A stretch of 64,000 bases of DNA, taken from positions 72,667,934 through 72,731,933 of the forward strand of contig NC_066313.1 in the NCBI RefSeq assembly GCF_022539315.1. Direction: 5' to 3'. The translations under genes were made by a program, and so were the position numbers. Under the pieces are notes generated by a model. That model searched no databases. It was not told where the DNA came from and was given only the letters and a program-made list of their open reading frames with translations. Positions 37,546 through 50,349 of this stretch are shown one piece after another. This DNA comes from Serinus canaria (Eukaryota; Chordata; Aves; Passeriformes; Fringillidae). Every line of letters begins with the position of its first letter. Within the stretch, counting starts at the first letter, position 1.

Positions 37546-40500
37546 AAAATACTAGGAAAAAGTAATGTGATGACATGTGGAAAGTAAACTCCTAACAACC
37601 AAATACACATGGTCATCCCTCATGAATATATACCTTAGGGGACAAAAAGGTCTGTCTTCATTGAGAGAAGATAAATCAGAAGAAAATCCACAGCAAGCAG
37701 CAACTAGTGCATTTATACCATTGCACTACTGGACTGCAGTCACATTAGGTTCTTAGATAGGCAGTGAAGAAAGAAAAGGCACTGTTGCCTCAAAACCTCT
37801 TTTATGACATCCTAATTTGCACTCTTGAGGACTTTGCTACTTCCCATTAACTATAAATGAAGCCATGGGTGACTACATTCCTGCCCTAGGGATTTATGTT
37901 ATGTGCCACAAATAGGTGAAATTAATCAGATCAAAGCAGTCAAGTACATGGAACTGGTGGTGTGCATTGAGACATCTGAGAACATGAGGTATAGAGAGCA
38001 CTTACACATCACTTTTGGGAATCTCAGAAGCAGACAGGGAAGCAGTTCAGTCCATGCAGTCAAACAAGGTTTTGGCAAGTGCTTGCAAGTAAGACAGAGG
38101 CCAGGGGGTAAGACAAAAGTATCAAAAGAGGGATTTTATTCAAGTGAGCACTGCAGAGCAAGTATTAAAATGGTGGAATTCACATTAATAAGTACGAAAG
38201 AAAAGTAAATATCAAAATGCTGGAGAATGTGGCTGAGCATCCAAGGAAATCTTTAGCATGTTTACATGACTTAATTGCAAAGTCAGCAGAAGGTACAAAT
38301 TTGGAGAGGACACACAGCACTTCTGAGAGAAGACCAGAAGCAATACAACAACAGAAAGATCTCCTTTGTAACTTCAGTCAGACAGAAGAAAAAGGGAGCC
38401 TTCATGATGCCAGAAGTCACTAGCTAGGGATTTCATCTCTAAACTTTTAGCCCTGTTGTTAGTGGTTAGGAAATGTAAATAGCAAGGACAGCTCTTCCAG
38501 ACCCACACTCAGGATATTATACCCAGGATTCATCTTTCTACATGAGTGATATATTTATAGAAATATTGGTTTTATCCGTACAATTTGAATACTACATTGT
38601 GTAAATAAATTAGTCAAAAAGCATTACTTGAAATATAACATACCTACTTCAACATCATATATTTGCTTTGAATTACCAGCTCTAGGTTACAATGTGTAAT
38701 TAAGGATACTCTGAGTGGATTCACTTTGAGATTCTGAAGAGCTAACTCCCTCCATTGACTTTGGGCATGATTTCTTGGTTCATTTTCCTAGTATTGATTG
38801 GATTGGTATTTGTTTTTTGTGCTTTCAGAAATTTTGCTGTTTGCATTAAAGTAGGCAATATTTTCCCCCTCCCTGCATTGCCCTCGCTCCCTCACCTTTA
38901 CTCCCAGCAAAAAAGTGTTTAAGAGAACACTCTTTATATGGATCATTGGTCTAAATCTTCTGCCTTTAGAGAATTATCCTCAGGAAAACAAGTAGAATAC
39001 ATAAAAGTGTTCTGCCATCAAATACATGAATCACCACTAGACCTGTTTTTTGGGTTTTTTTGGTTTTTTTTTAATTCTGAGTCCACTCTTTGCCAACCTC
39101 TATTTCAAATATGAGCATAGGAAACAATAATCTTTTGGAAGAGTTGATTTTCTGCTAAATATATTAATCAGCTGAATCCAAGACATATGCACTGTCAGTA
39201 GCAAGAATCTTATACCCAAGCAAGATTCTTTTCCCTTTTGCTGGAAGCTTCAGACATCAGGTGTTTCAGAACTGCACCTAAAAAGCTGTTCTCCATTTCC
39301 CGTTGGCACGGTCCTTTGCTTTTGCTGTTGCTGCACCCAAGGGCAGTACACAAGGCTCTTCATGGGTGTCTTGGACCCTCAAGAATCAGGGATCAGGACT
39401 GAGCCCTGGTAGCCCCTGGGCTCTGGACAGAGGTCCCAAGGAAGGCTTAGTGTTCTCAAAGACTCAGTGCCCACTGCCACCGCCAAGAACATCCTTACTC
39501 TTCACAGCAGCTTCCCAGCCTGGCCAAACGCATCTCAAAATCGGTGTGATTCCTTTCAGCCACCCTTCACCACTGGACACTCATTTGATCTCTGCACTTG
39601 GTCTGCTGCCACAGACTTTTACTTTGGCCCGAAGAAGAGCAGAAAAAATCTTATTTGGCCTTTGTGTTGGAGAAAGCGAAAGTAAATTTTTTCTTGTGGT
39701 GCTGACAAAAGCTTTTTACTGATTTTAAAACTAAAAGTAATTGATCTGAATGTTGAGTAATCACTTCAAGGGTTAGTTTAAAATAAACAGTTTTCATCAG
39801 ACTAGACACAAGAGTAAAGGATGAAAGCTTTGAAAAAAAGATAGCTTATCTTGATTGAACAGAACATCTATAATTTATAAAACATTTGTCTAGACAGGTT
39901 AAGCCCTTTCTTGGGTGTTTCAGATGCCATTTGACTGTTAAATGATAAATACAAAGTGTCATATTTTCCAAAAGTTCATTTGTTATTTAAAAGTATGTAA
40001 GCAGTCTTCCCTGGAAGCTTTGGGAAAAGCTCATTACACTGTGGATAATTTCCTGGAGCAAAAATACTATGTCTCTGAAGGAAAGTCACAGCTTCCAAAA
40101 TATATCTCTGGTCTCACTTTTACAATGTCCTACATTAATGATCCTAGATCAAATTAATAATTTTATACAATCTGACCAAACAGTTCTTTGAAAGGTTCTG
40201 CTAGTGAGGAAGGGATATCCTGGGACATAAATCCAAAGAAATCAATAGATAAGTGACAAATAATTTCAAAGGGGCAAACATTTCTTCTTAGAAGTCAGAC
40301 TAAAATCTATCTTTGGAAGGTTTTATTCTTTATTTTATGGGAGGAAGTATCAATTCCTTAGACAGTGCTAACCCTCAGAGTTCCCTGTTATCTCAAAATT
40401 TTTCAGTGATTTTGAGGCACATGTAAAAAAAAAAGCTCTAGTAGAGTAGGGGAACTAGTAATGAAACAATTATGGGATAAGACTCAGAAATTAAGCTTTA

Positions 40501-41025
40501 TTTAGTTAAATTCAGCTAACAGCAGCTCTGAACTGTTCTGGAGAGGTTTTTCTGTGTAATTGGGAGCAGGAGTCAAACCTCAATTGGGCAGCATCCTCAC
40601 TGCTGCAACATCTGAGACAATCCACCTGGCATCTTTCTGCCACATCTGCCAACAAGGAGATTAATCTGCTTTTTAAATGGAACACACCATATCCATTGTT
40701 CTGTTATTCCCACCTTTTCTTGAGTAAGGAAGCTTTACCATGGTATTAATCTATCTGGGTATCAAGACATCTCATTGCCAATAGACTGGTGTCCTTGCAC
40801 TTTAAGTTTACTTTGCTAAGTAGCATTCTTTAGTGTTGACATATATAGAGAAAACTAACAAGTTCAATTATAACATCTATTATCTATTCCAATCTTTCCC
40901 CATTGATCATTATCTGCAAACTCTTCACTTTAATCTTATTCCTTATGAGATGTTCTTTTAAAACAGTTTGTTTTCTGCAAGCTTAAAATTATATGGGTGA
41001 AAATAGTATCACTTCAGAGACTGGG
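37546..41025. other. Non-coding; small G+C-richer patch at 39.3-39.7 kb
   Basis: Unique sequence. Positions 39295-39680 are richer in G+C and keep about seven CpGs. The 139-codon plus frame there (39303-39722) begins at TTG and has no internal Met, so it cannot be initiated normally in a eukaryote; it might be part of a spliced or broken gene, but no splice sites stand out. Frames at 37903-38208 and 38217-38423 are in different phases and unrecognised. Confidence 0.55.
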
Positions 41026-41047
41026 AGCTCCTGGAGCTCCAGGAGCT
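41026..41047. repeat. Perfect 22-bp palindrome
   Basis: The 22 bases starting AGCTCCTGGAG at 41026 equal their own reverse complement, with no loop. The centre is a GAGCTC site. It lies 55 bases before a CR1 3' end. Confidence 0.95.
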
Positions 41048-41101
41048 ATAAAATGCTTATTTTATACTGTATTCTTGGAGCATGTCTACAACATCATATT
41101 T

Positions 41102-41616
41102 ATAGAATCATAGAATCAAGTAAGTCAAATTGAAAGAAATGTCTAAAGATCACCTAATCCAATCCTTCCTTGTATGAAGAGGGACATCTTTCAGCAGATA
41201 AGGTTATGCAAAGCCTCATCCACCATGGCCTTGAATGCTTCCGGAGATGGAGAACCCACAACTTCCATGGGCAACTTGTTGCAGCTTTTTACCATCCTCA
41301 TCCTAAAAAAATCTCATCCTTATGTTCAATTTAAATCTACCCTCTTTCACCTTAAACCCATATCCTATTGTCCTACCTCTACACACCCTTACAAAAAGTC
41401 CCTTTCCAGCTCTCTTCTCAGTTTATTTTAGCTATTGGAAGTCTGCTCCAAGGTCTCTGTGGAGGCTTCTCTAGCAGAGGCTGAGCAACCCCAACTGTCT
41501 CAGCCTGTCTGCACAGATGTATTCCAGCCCTCTGGCTCCTTTGTGTGGCCCTTGTAGGAAATCATTCAAATGGCTCCATGGCTTTCTTCTACTGGGAGCC
41601 CAGGACTGGATGCAGT
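41102..41616 (-). mobile_element. CR1 LINE, 5'-truncated
   Basis: The left edge is the 3' end of a CR1 on the minus strand, read on plus as ATAGAATCATAGAATC, the complement of the ATTCTATG tail. It is followed by typical CR1 3' sequence: a block equivalent to GATCACCTAATCCAATCC, then CTTCCATGGGCAAC, then GGCTGAGCAACCCCAACTGTC. Similarity ends near 41616 after CAGGACTGGATGCAG, which corresponds to the C-terminal part of ORF2 (reverse transcriptase protein). The copy is about 515 bp, diverged, with stops in the ORF2 frame, and is inactive. CR1 elements are usually truncated at the 5' end and often lack target duplications; none was seen here. Confidence 0.92.
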
Positions 41617-44600
41617 TAGTATTTAAGTTAAAAAAAAAAAAAAGCAAAACATTACTTTTGGTTCAGTTGCATTCCCTGTGTCTTGAGTGACTCAATTAGC
41701 TATTTTGGTATGGATATTGAATTATGGGGTGGACTGTTTAATGCTCTGTCTTGAAATATGATCCGGACACAAATGTACTGCACCATCTGGCTTTGAAAAT
41801 TCAAGCCTGGTTTTAAAAACTGTTGCCAAAACCACCATGTGGTGCTGCATAGGGCCACAGCTTCACTGGTTTTCTGCTGTGGAACTTGTTTTCCCTGAAC
41901 TATGGAGCAGGAAGACAACAAGCTTGCCTGTGATCCTTAGAGGAGAATGAGGCTTCTGTGGAAGGAATGCACAGAAATACCTGACCACTGATGGATGGAT
42001 CTGGTTTCAGATCTTTATGCAGATTTCAGAGGTTTTCTGGTTTCTGAAGTGTCAGAAATAGAGCAAGGACTTGGATGGGAGAAGAAACCACCAGAGAAAA
42101 CTCCTAACTTTCTCAAAAAGCTTTTCAGAAAAAAATGAAGTGATTCTCAATGATTATTTCCAATTTATACTATCAAATGCTTGCAGCTGTTGCAGCTGAT
42201 CAGTGAAATCCTAACAAGGATAAAATGAGACCATTCTCCATTTTCTTGTTAACAGGAAAACTGAACAGTACAAAGTAGATCTATATCTCTAGCTCATTTT
42301 CATTTTCTTATTCCTTTTTTTTAATTTGAGAATTTGAGTCAATAACAGGGTTTTTTTAATAGTAATTCTCCATTTTTTATTGAGTATATATTTGCCTCTA
42401 CCAGTGAGATTAAAAAATGCCCCCACATCATTAAATGAATGCCTATAGGAGTCAGCACCCTGTGATGTGTGAATGCTGAGCTGGAAAATGCATCCCATGA
42501 GCAGCAGAAAAATACATTCTTTCAGGCACCTTTGCCCCTATTACTCACTTTGTTCAGATTCATGTTTCTTCCTCTGTGAGACTGGGCTTCCTGGGGCAGG
42601 CATTGAGCTACTCCTTGCAAAGCATCAGGAAGCCATTCATTGAAAATTAAGTGAAAGGAGCATTTTTCCTTTCTTGTAGGATCAGTTTTACTTATGAGGA
42701 AACAAACAGAGAAGTATCTCTGTTCTTTAACCAAAAAAACAACTATATTTCTGTGTTTGCCAACTCTTAAATAGAAACAGATTGAAAACAAGAATAAAAA
42801 TTTAACTGTTCTTTTCACTTTTTTTTTAACAGCGTCAAAAAAAAAAAAAGCCATTCATTTTGGTATTTTTACCAGCATAGCTCTCAATATTTTTCTAAAA
42901 TGTTGCTTATATTTAGTGTGCAGCTTGTCACATTTTTCATTACTGCAGAGGCAAGCCTAGCCTCCATTAAAAGTGTGGGAAATCCTATGTTATCTGATAA
43001 GATAGGTTATCACCAGTTGCAAACTGCAACATTTTTATCCTGTTTTGTTGTGGCAGGTTTCCTCAGAAAGTTTTTTGAAAGCATTAAATTCTCGTTTGGA
43101 TACACTTAGGCAGTAGGTAAGGAGTTTTACCTCACCTGCCAATATCCTTTTCCTGTCTGTACAGTATTTGAAACTCCATCAGAATAGGGAAGGACGCAGG
43201 TCTGGTAAGGTGCAGGTGATTTGAGCAGGGTTGGAGATATCAGAAAATGCACCACTGGCACTGCTCAGGGTCAGCCCACTGTAACATCTGCAACTGGGAA
43301 TGTAGTGCCAGGATATATTCATATGTCCTTCCATCCCTATCAAAGAGAGATGGAAAAGGGCAGGGAGTCAAGGGAATAATCACCAGGCACCAATCAGGCT
43401 CAGTTCTTTCTGCCCCTTATTTTAATCCAATAGCAAACAGCTTCCTTGTTCCTTTCCTATGCCAAAGTTGAAGCAGGGAAAAAAAAAAAGCCCCATCAGT
43501 TTCTCTGAAGAATAGCTGTACTGGTAATGATGTAGTTTTACTTACTACCTGTGGCCCTGCTCAGAGTCACCACCTAACTTTACAGCATCTTTTGTGTGCT
43601 CCTCAAAGATTATGGGTTTTTTTGGTTTTTTTAAGCAAAGTGAATTGCAAAGCAGCTCTCCTTCCTCTGCCACTACTCCCAGTGGTGGAAAAATAGCTAA
43701 GCAAAAGCCTGAAGCACTCTCCTTCCTGCTCTTTCTTCCAGCTGCTTCTGAGTACCAACAAGCACTGCAGCTAATGGACATCGAGTGCTATGACATATGA
43801 TGTCTTTGAAGCTTCAGAAATATTAATGTAGTTAGGGAAAATGACACATAGGGCCTCACCACCAACAACATATGACCCTGCAGTCTATGAGAAAATAATT
43901 TGGAATTTAGTGTAATACAAGGAAGTTGTTTCAGACCTTTAGTCAAAGATTCTGCAATTAAATGGTTTTATGACAAGTATATTTCTTTGTTTTTACTTTT
44001 CTTCGTGTGTCTCTAGTATAAGTGGAGTTTATCCCTCTGTGCTGATATCAACACAGTGTCAGTAGAAATTATTGGTTGTCTTTAGCCTCAGCGCTCTGCA
44101 CACCAAAAATTTTTCCCTCTAAGAAAAGCACAGCTTATCAGTTGTATGACACTGCATTTGCCTTTGTTTAATTTCAGATGGTTAAAATGAATTAAAGTGG
44201 TGTCAGAAGTCTCTACTGCTAAATTGCTTCTAATTTGAAAAAACAGGCAGTAATTTCTAATTATCTTTACCATAGCTAATAATATTGAAATTTAGGCTTC
44301 AATTAAATACCTTGAGAAAGCATGAATTTTCAGAAGTACTGAACTCTACCACTCTGTAATTTGGAACAATATAGATATGGACAGAAACTGGATCTCTCCA
44401 ATTAAACATCTATTACATTTTCATGCATTCTGTGGATAGAGGGAGAGTTGTGTTGCTGTGCCTCTTCATTTTAGAAGGATTTTGGAAGTTATCACATGAT
44501 AATTTTATAAACAAACAATGGAAATACAGTCCAGATTAAACAACTGTAACATGCATATGAAATTAGTGGAAAACTATTTTAGGAAAGAATTAACTGTGAC

Positions 44601-46055
44601 TCTTTTTCAGAGTCAAAAAATGTTTGTTGTGGTATCACAAAAGTCTGTCCAAGGCTCTGCAATATTTTTCACTTGTGATAGGGGAAGAAATAATATCTTT
44701 ATTAAATTTTCAGATTCTATGAAGGTCTAGGTGTGCAAATACTTTGGAAAATAAGATTTTAAAAAAAATTATCTCCTTTAGCAATGTGCTTAAGTAAAAT
44801 ATAAGTCAGCAGGAGGAAAGGATACCATGGTGGCAGGAGGAAAACCCCATGATACAAATGCAGACCAGGAAAGGACGTGTTTTGCAGTAAAGGACCAGAG
44901 GATTATTATGGACTATAAGATGAACATTTGAAAACATTTAATGTGGTATTGTGAAGAAATAGCTTCTCTGTTGGGACATATAATTCACAAAGCCTCACAA
45001 ACTTTTTCAAAACAGCTTTCACTTTCTTTACTTCGCTTCAATTATTTACTTTGACCAGTGATCCAAAGAAACAGAATAATTCAGATAGGAAGGAAGTTGT
45101 AGTTGAACCTTATGCTCAGAACCTCTGCATTACTAGCCTCCAGGTAAGGTGTGACCCTTTAGTCCAGTCATCCAGAAACTTTTTTTGTCAACCTGGATTT
45201 TCACTATTCTGAACCCAATGAGATGCAATTTTAGGAATGGACATGAGCCAGATGGGCTTATGAAGACTGGGAACCAACAAGATCTAGAAAACAGGACCTA
45301 AGGCAAAAAAAATTAAATATTTGGGTTGCAGAGTCAGAGAAGGAAAGCCTAGAAATTGCTGTAATAACAGCTTTTCCAATGTGTTATGGCTGCCCACAGA
45401 GGAATTGTAATGAAATCAGTGTAATCAAATTCAAAAGCCTTCTAGAAAATGAGGGTGACTTCCACCCCACTGCCTTCCTCCACCCCCCCACCCCCTCAAG
45501 GAATGTCAATGGATTTATTTTTCACACTTTTAATTTCATAAATTTCATTTTTTCAACAAGCAGTCATTCTCTAGGTGGTCTGTTCACCATTGCTTGTGTG
45601 CAAAAGAGAACAGGATACAAGTCCTTTTCCTGCCTTTTTTTTTCTCAATTTGGTGGCAACAAACCATTTTTTTGACAGATCTTTCATGCACTGTAGGAGT
45701 CAATAGCTGGATGGTCATTTATCCCAGAACTTTCTTTAACTCAGCTTCCCTAATTCTTAGGCCACTTTGCTGCCCATTGTATATTTTTTCTTTATTGGTA
45801 CACCAAGTTTTTCTCGTGGGCTAAGAGGAAAAGGACTGATATATATGTTATGCTGTAACCTTGTTGGCATCCTCCTGGAGCTTGTATGCAGGTTCCTCAC
45901 TGATGATACACCTATTATCAACACAGGCCACTCTTACAACTCTGTGCTGTGCAGTTTCTTTTTCAAACACATATTTCCAGATTCATAACAACCTCCAGAT
46001 TTTTCTTCAAAAAGCTTTACAACAAGTAATCATAAAGTTGCATTTATGCTCACTG
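41617..46055. other. Non-coding, nothing firmly identified
   Basis: This begins with A-rich sequence (A14 at 41630-41643) beside the CR1 5' edge. An A13 run lies at 42837-42849. Frames at 41700-41921, 42522-42854 and 43545-43781 (minus) and at 43247-43471 and 45379-45675 (plus) are short and unrecognised. Two plus frames, 45594-45824 and 45861-46109, share a phase but have stops between them and run into a CR1 fragment. Confidence 0.6.
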
Positions 46056-46205
46056 TGGATAGAGCAAGAGCTGATGGGCTTTAAGTTACAGCAGGAAGAA
46101 TTAAACTAAACATAGGAAAAATCCGAAAACTTTCTAAAAATGCAGCCCTCATGAGATTGCTGGTGAGGTTGTACAACTCCATCACTGCAAGGTATGAAAA
46201 CCAGG
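46056..46205 (+). mobile_element. CR1 LINE 3' fragment, cut by ERV-L LTR
   Basis: The sense strand reads like the extreme C-terminal ORF2 region of CR1. Landmarks in order are AGAGCAAGAGCTGATGGGCT, an A-rich AACATAGGAAAAA stretch, and GTGAGGTTGTACAACTCCAT followed by a sequence equivalent to the CR1 'evaluated over TCAAAACCAGG' segment. It stops exactly at the first base of the ERV-L LTR. The missing CR1 3' end (roughly the last 100 bases and the octamer tail) is not found on the far side of the LTR, so this locus has lost sequence or been rearranged. Diverged and inactive. Confidence 0.8.
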
Positions 46206-46764
46206 TGTTATGGGTTGATCTTGGCTGGAAGCTAAAGCCCTCACACAATTGCTCACTCATTCATCTTGCAGTGGGATAGAGAAAAGAGTCAGATGGGTAA
46301 AACTGAGAATAACTTGTGAGTTTAATAAGGGAATTAAAATGAATGGGGGAGTCATGGGGACCTCAAAAACCAGCAAGTGATGCAAGGGTAATCATTCACC
46401 ACCTCCCACCAGCAGACTGATATCCATTTGGTCTCTTAAGCAATATTAATTTCAGAAAGAGTCCCTGCCCTACACCCATTGTGTTTTATTGGTGAACACA
46501 GTACCCCAATGTGTGGGACATCCCTTTGGTCAGTTGGGGTCAGCTGACCCAGCTGTGTCCCCCACCAACCTCTTGCCCACTCTTAGCCCACTCACTGCTG
46601 GGGACAGTGAGAAACAGGGAAAACATCAACCCATGCAGACACTGATCAGCAATATCTAGAACACTGGGGTGTGATCAACACTGTTTTGGTCATGAATCCA
46701 AACCACAGCCACAAGAGGGGCTGCCATGAAGCAAGCTACCTTTATCTCAGCCAGATCCAGCACA
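46206..46764 (-). mobile_element. ERV-L-type LTR (solo or lone)
   Basis: On the minus strand it starts TGTGCTGGATCTGGCTGAGA and ends in ATCAACCCATAACA, so TG...CA termini are intact over 559 bp. Interior landmarks match, from memory, the avian ERV-L LTR: CAAAACAGTGTTGATCACAC, then GGACACAGCTGGGTCAGC, then CTGACCAAAGGGAT, then TTATTAAACTCACAAG (an ATTAAA polyadenylation-type signal) followed by CAGTTTTACCC. The expected TATA region is replaced by AATAAAACACA. There is no internal retroviral sequence on either side. No 5-bp target duplication is seen (CCAGG before, TCACT after), in keeping with a deletion or recombination. Old and inactive. Confidence 0.9.
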
Positions 46765-47128
46765 TCACTTTACTCAAATATATGCAAGAGATATTTTACT
46801 TTTAGCTCTCCTTTTTTTTCAGGGTTCAAAGATTGAAACAAACTAAGAGCAACACATAAAGTCACAGGTACAGCTTGGCTGACATCCACACAGCTAAATC
46901 CTCTGTCACCCAAAGGAGATGGTGACTGTGCCTGAATTCGTGAAATATTCCTGCCATAAGTTATAACTGGAGCTATGTCCAGGCATCATGTGGAACTATA
47001 ATAGCTGGCAAGGACCAAAACCATTAACAGAAACCATGTTAGAAATTGACTTGCATGAGTAGTCAGGGAGTAGGCCTTTTACTCACTTGTATAGACACAT
47101 CTTCAGAGTTCTGATCAAGGTGCTTTAA

Positions 47129-47167
47129 TATCAATATAATGCATTTATTATATCAATAGAATGCATT
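47129..47167. repeat. 22-bp-period imperfect tandem pair
   Basis: TATCAATATAATGCATT (47129-47145) recurs as TATCAATAGAATGCATT (47151-47167), 16 of 17 bases identical. Confidence 0.85.
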
Positions 47168-49623
47168 GAAGTAAATTTCTGTGTATTTTTACCTCTTTTG
47201 ATAAAAATTGGGTGTGTTGAATCATTGTTCTTTTGTCAGAAGGAAGGACTTTACTTTAACACCATGACAGATTGTCCAGCAGTGACACATGGAATAAAAT
47301 TGTGTTCTAGAAACAATTGTTCATTAACAAAAAAGAAAAAGGAAGCAAAACTCCCACAGCTCTTTCTTTTCACTCTTATGGGAAACAAAGTATAAGTAAT
47401 TTTATATGCCTCCCCCAAAGAGGTTTGTGCATAAGCAGAAACAGTACAGCCCAGAATTCCTTCTAGAGGCATGTTTGTACCTCTGTGCATTCTGCAGGTA
47501 GTATTGACACATATATGGGAATTGTAGGAAAGAACTCCCCTCTATGCATCTGATGATGAGATCATAATTACACAATGTTTTTACATTTAATTTTTTTTTA
47601 GGTGTAGTAATTTCCTGCAGCTTTCAGAGGGGAATTAAATTTTAATCTCTTCTAAATATTTTATCCATTGTGTCTATATATTTCTAGACAGTTCAGTTTG
47701 AAGGTTCAGACTGTTGTTGTTTCTAAAATGTCCTAATTTCATGTACTCAATAGGACATCAGTACAGCACACAGAAAAAAAACTGCAGTATATTCACAAAT
47801 AGGTTTATCCTCCTTTAAAAATTTTTTAAAAATCTATTTTTACATTGAGGATATTTATATTTAAATATTTCTTTTGCTTATCAAAAAGCAATAGGTTTAT
47901 CACACCAATTTATGCTGTAAATTTGGCATATGCAAACATATCAGCAGTTTTCACTGATTACTTTAATCTCCAAAGTCTTTTTTCTTTGATTAACATCCAG
48001 ATCTCTATGTAAACCAATATATAAAAAATTAATTAATGCAATTTCATTTGTGAGTTTCTATATTTTTCCTATTTGTATTTTGCAGTGAAAAAAAAAGCGT
48101 TTACTCTACTAAAACTTGTTATAAATTACAGCTTTCTATTTCCTTTGAAATTCATCTCCAGCTCACTTTAGGTCTGGTTCATCTGTTGACTTTGTAGGTA
48201 GAAAAAGATTGTGTACTGCCTACGTGTCAGCTCTGCCAATAATATAAATAAATATTCAGATCAATGTTCCTTACATTTAAATTTCCTGTTAGTTTATTTG
48301 GGACTTGATATTGTCTAGAAGAAACATCATTCTTTAAATTTTCTACACTTTTTTTTGAAATCTACATTTCCATAATATGACTTTCACAAAGAAATACTAT
48401 GCCTCACTGAAAATGTTTGATTCTGTTAAAGTGACACATGTTCCCTGTGGATCTAAAATGTACTTTACAAATCCAGCCACATAATTTATCATGGAAAATA
48501 ATTGTTCCAGTAGTGTAAATGAAATTCAACTTGCAAGTCACTAACATTTTCTCAGAATTTCAGTTTTGTCTGCTTCCAATTTTTACTTTCCTTGGTTTAC
48601 TTTACTAATGGACTTGAAGACATTGCTGAATTAAAAACTAAATGTAAAACAACTATTGGCAAAAGCAGAGGAAATAAGGATTGATCCTGTTAACATTTCT
48701 TCTTTTTTGGTACAGAAAGCCATAGAAATTATTGCATTTTTTGAAAGAAAATTTATTAAAAATGAAATGAACACACAATAGGTTAGTTAGTGTGGATTTA
48801 TTTACAGTTGTCTTATAACTTGCAGTCTCAAATTCATGTTTCTTGAGAAAAAAACTTGTGACTTATGAGAGTGTCATTAGTAGCAAGTTCAGAAATTATT
48901 TCCATTATGTCAGGTTTTTAAGACTTTACCTCATTATATGCATTTTAAATATTGTTGGACATGAAAAGGTTTCTTTGCTACTGTCAAGCATGCCAATGGT
49001 GATTGCAAAAATGAAATTGTTCACAGACAATGGCATTAATTTATCAGATTTATAGCTGTATCATACATATTAGTGCAGAGAATCCAGTGTACATTTTGGC
49101 ATTTTAATACATAACTGCATAAATTTATTTCATCTGCATTCCAGTGGACATCAGTGGATTAGGGAATTTATGAGAGAAGAATAAAAATATTTTGCTTCCC
49201 CAAAGTTTTTGGGGGTTTTATACTTCTGCAGATAAGGCTATAACTTTTCTTGGTGCACACTTTTCTAAAAATCCATGCACTATTTACAGGAAATATTTTG
49301 TCTTTATACTCCACTGTGATGCAGCTGTTCCTAAATCTGGCTACGTTTATACAGGGAGAGGATTACAGTAAAAGAATCTGTAGGATCAATGCCTTAACTA
49401 CCTGCTTCACAGAAAACATGGTGAGGTTTTATGTGAACACTAACCATCTGAAATTCATGGTAAGGTCAGACACAAATGGTAGTTAAAATATAAATGTGAA
49501 AATAAGCACAAGGAAAGAACAAAGGTAAGAGAGAAGAGAATAATAAACCTGTAAAAAAGGATAGTGTTCTGGTATTCTGGTGGCTTAGAGCTTTGCAGGA
49601 GTGGTGTAAACAATTTCTGGGGT

Positions 49624-49660
49624 AAAAAAACCAAACCAAACCAAACCAAAACAAAAAAAC
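49624..49660. repeat. (CCAAA)n simple repeat
   Basis: Four consecutive CCAAA units flanked by A-rich runs. Confidence 0.85.
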
Positions 49661-50321
49661 AATATCTAAAAAACCCACTCGGTTACATCTGTATTAGTAA
49701 ATTAAACTCAACAGTTATGATTAAAAGATAAATTCCAAAGAATTGTAAAGTCAGATGAGCAAACTTTTCACTCCGAGAAGAAAAAGGTGTTAATCATCCC
49801 TTGTGTTGCAAACAGCATTGTACTGTGTCATTCAAATGACTTCTAGGTTCTGTCTGGAAATGTGGATCAAAACCACACCGTGGAGTGTGCTGGCCTTTAC
49901 TGAGGACAGATTGCTGTGCCAGTGATCAGACCTGCACTTTTGGTCTCTGTAAATTGCTGCTACAGGGTTGGGGTGATCATGCAAAGAAAGTGTGGGAGAG
50001 TAAGGAAGTTTGCTAGATCAGGTAAGGGAAGGGAGATAAAGACCCAAAAGTTTTCAGTATAGGGGTAACTGAGGACCCAGAATGGGGAAAACAACCTGTT
50101 TCAGCTATTTAGACTTAGTAGTACCTTTATATTTGGCATGTGTTAGTGTCTTCATATAAAGCAGATTACACAATTCAAGGTACTACCGGAAGCAAGCAAG
50201 ATGTTTATTTTAGCAAACCTCCAGTCCTTTCAGAAGGAAAAGTTTGTTTCATACAGCAGATATTAAAACCTTTTCTTCTCTGCTGATCTCACCTGGATTT
50301 CATTGGATTTCTTGATAATCC

Positions 50322-50349
50322 TTTTTTTTTTATCTTTTTTTTTTTTTTT
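50322..50349. repeat. Poly-T tract
   Basis: T10, a short interruption, then T15. Confidence 0.85.
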
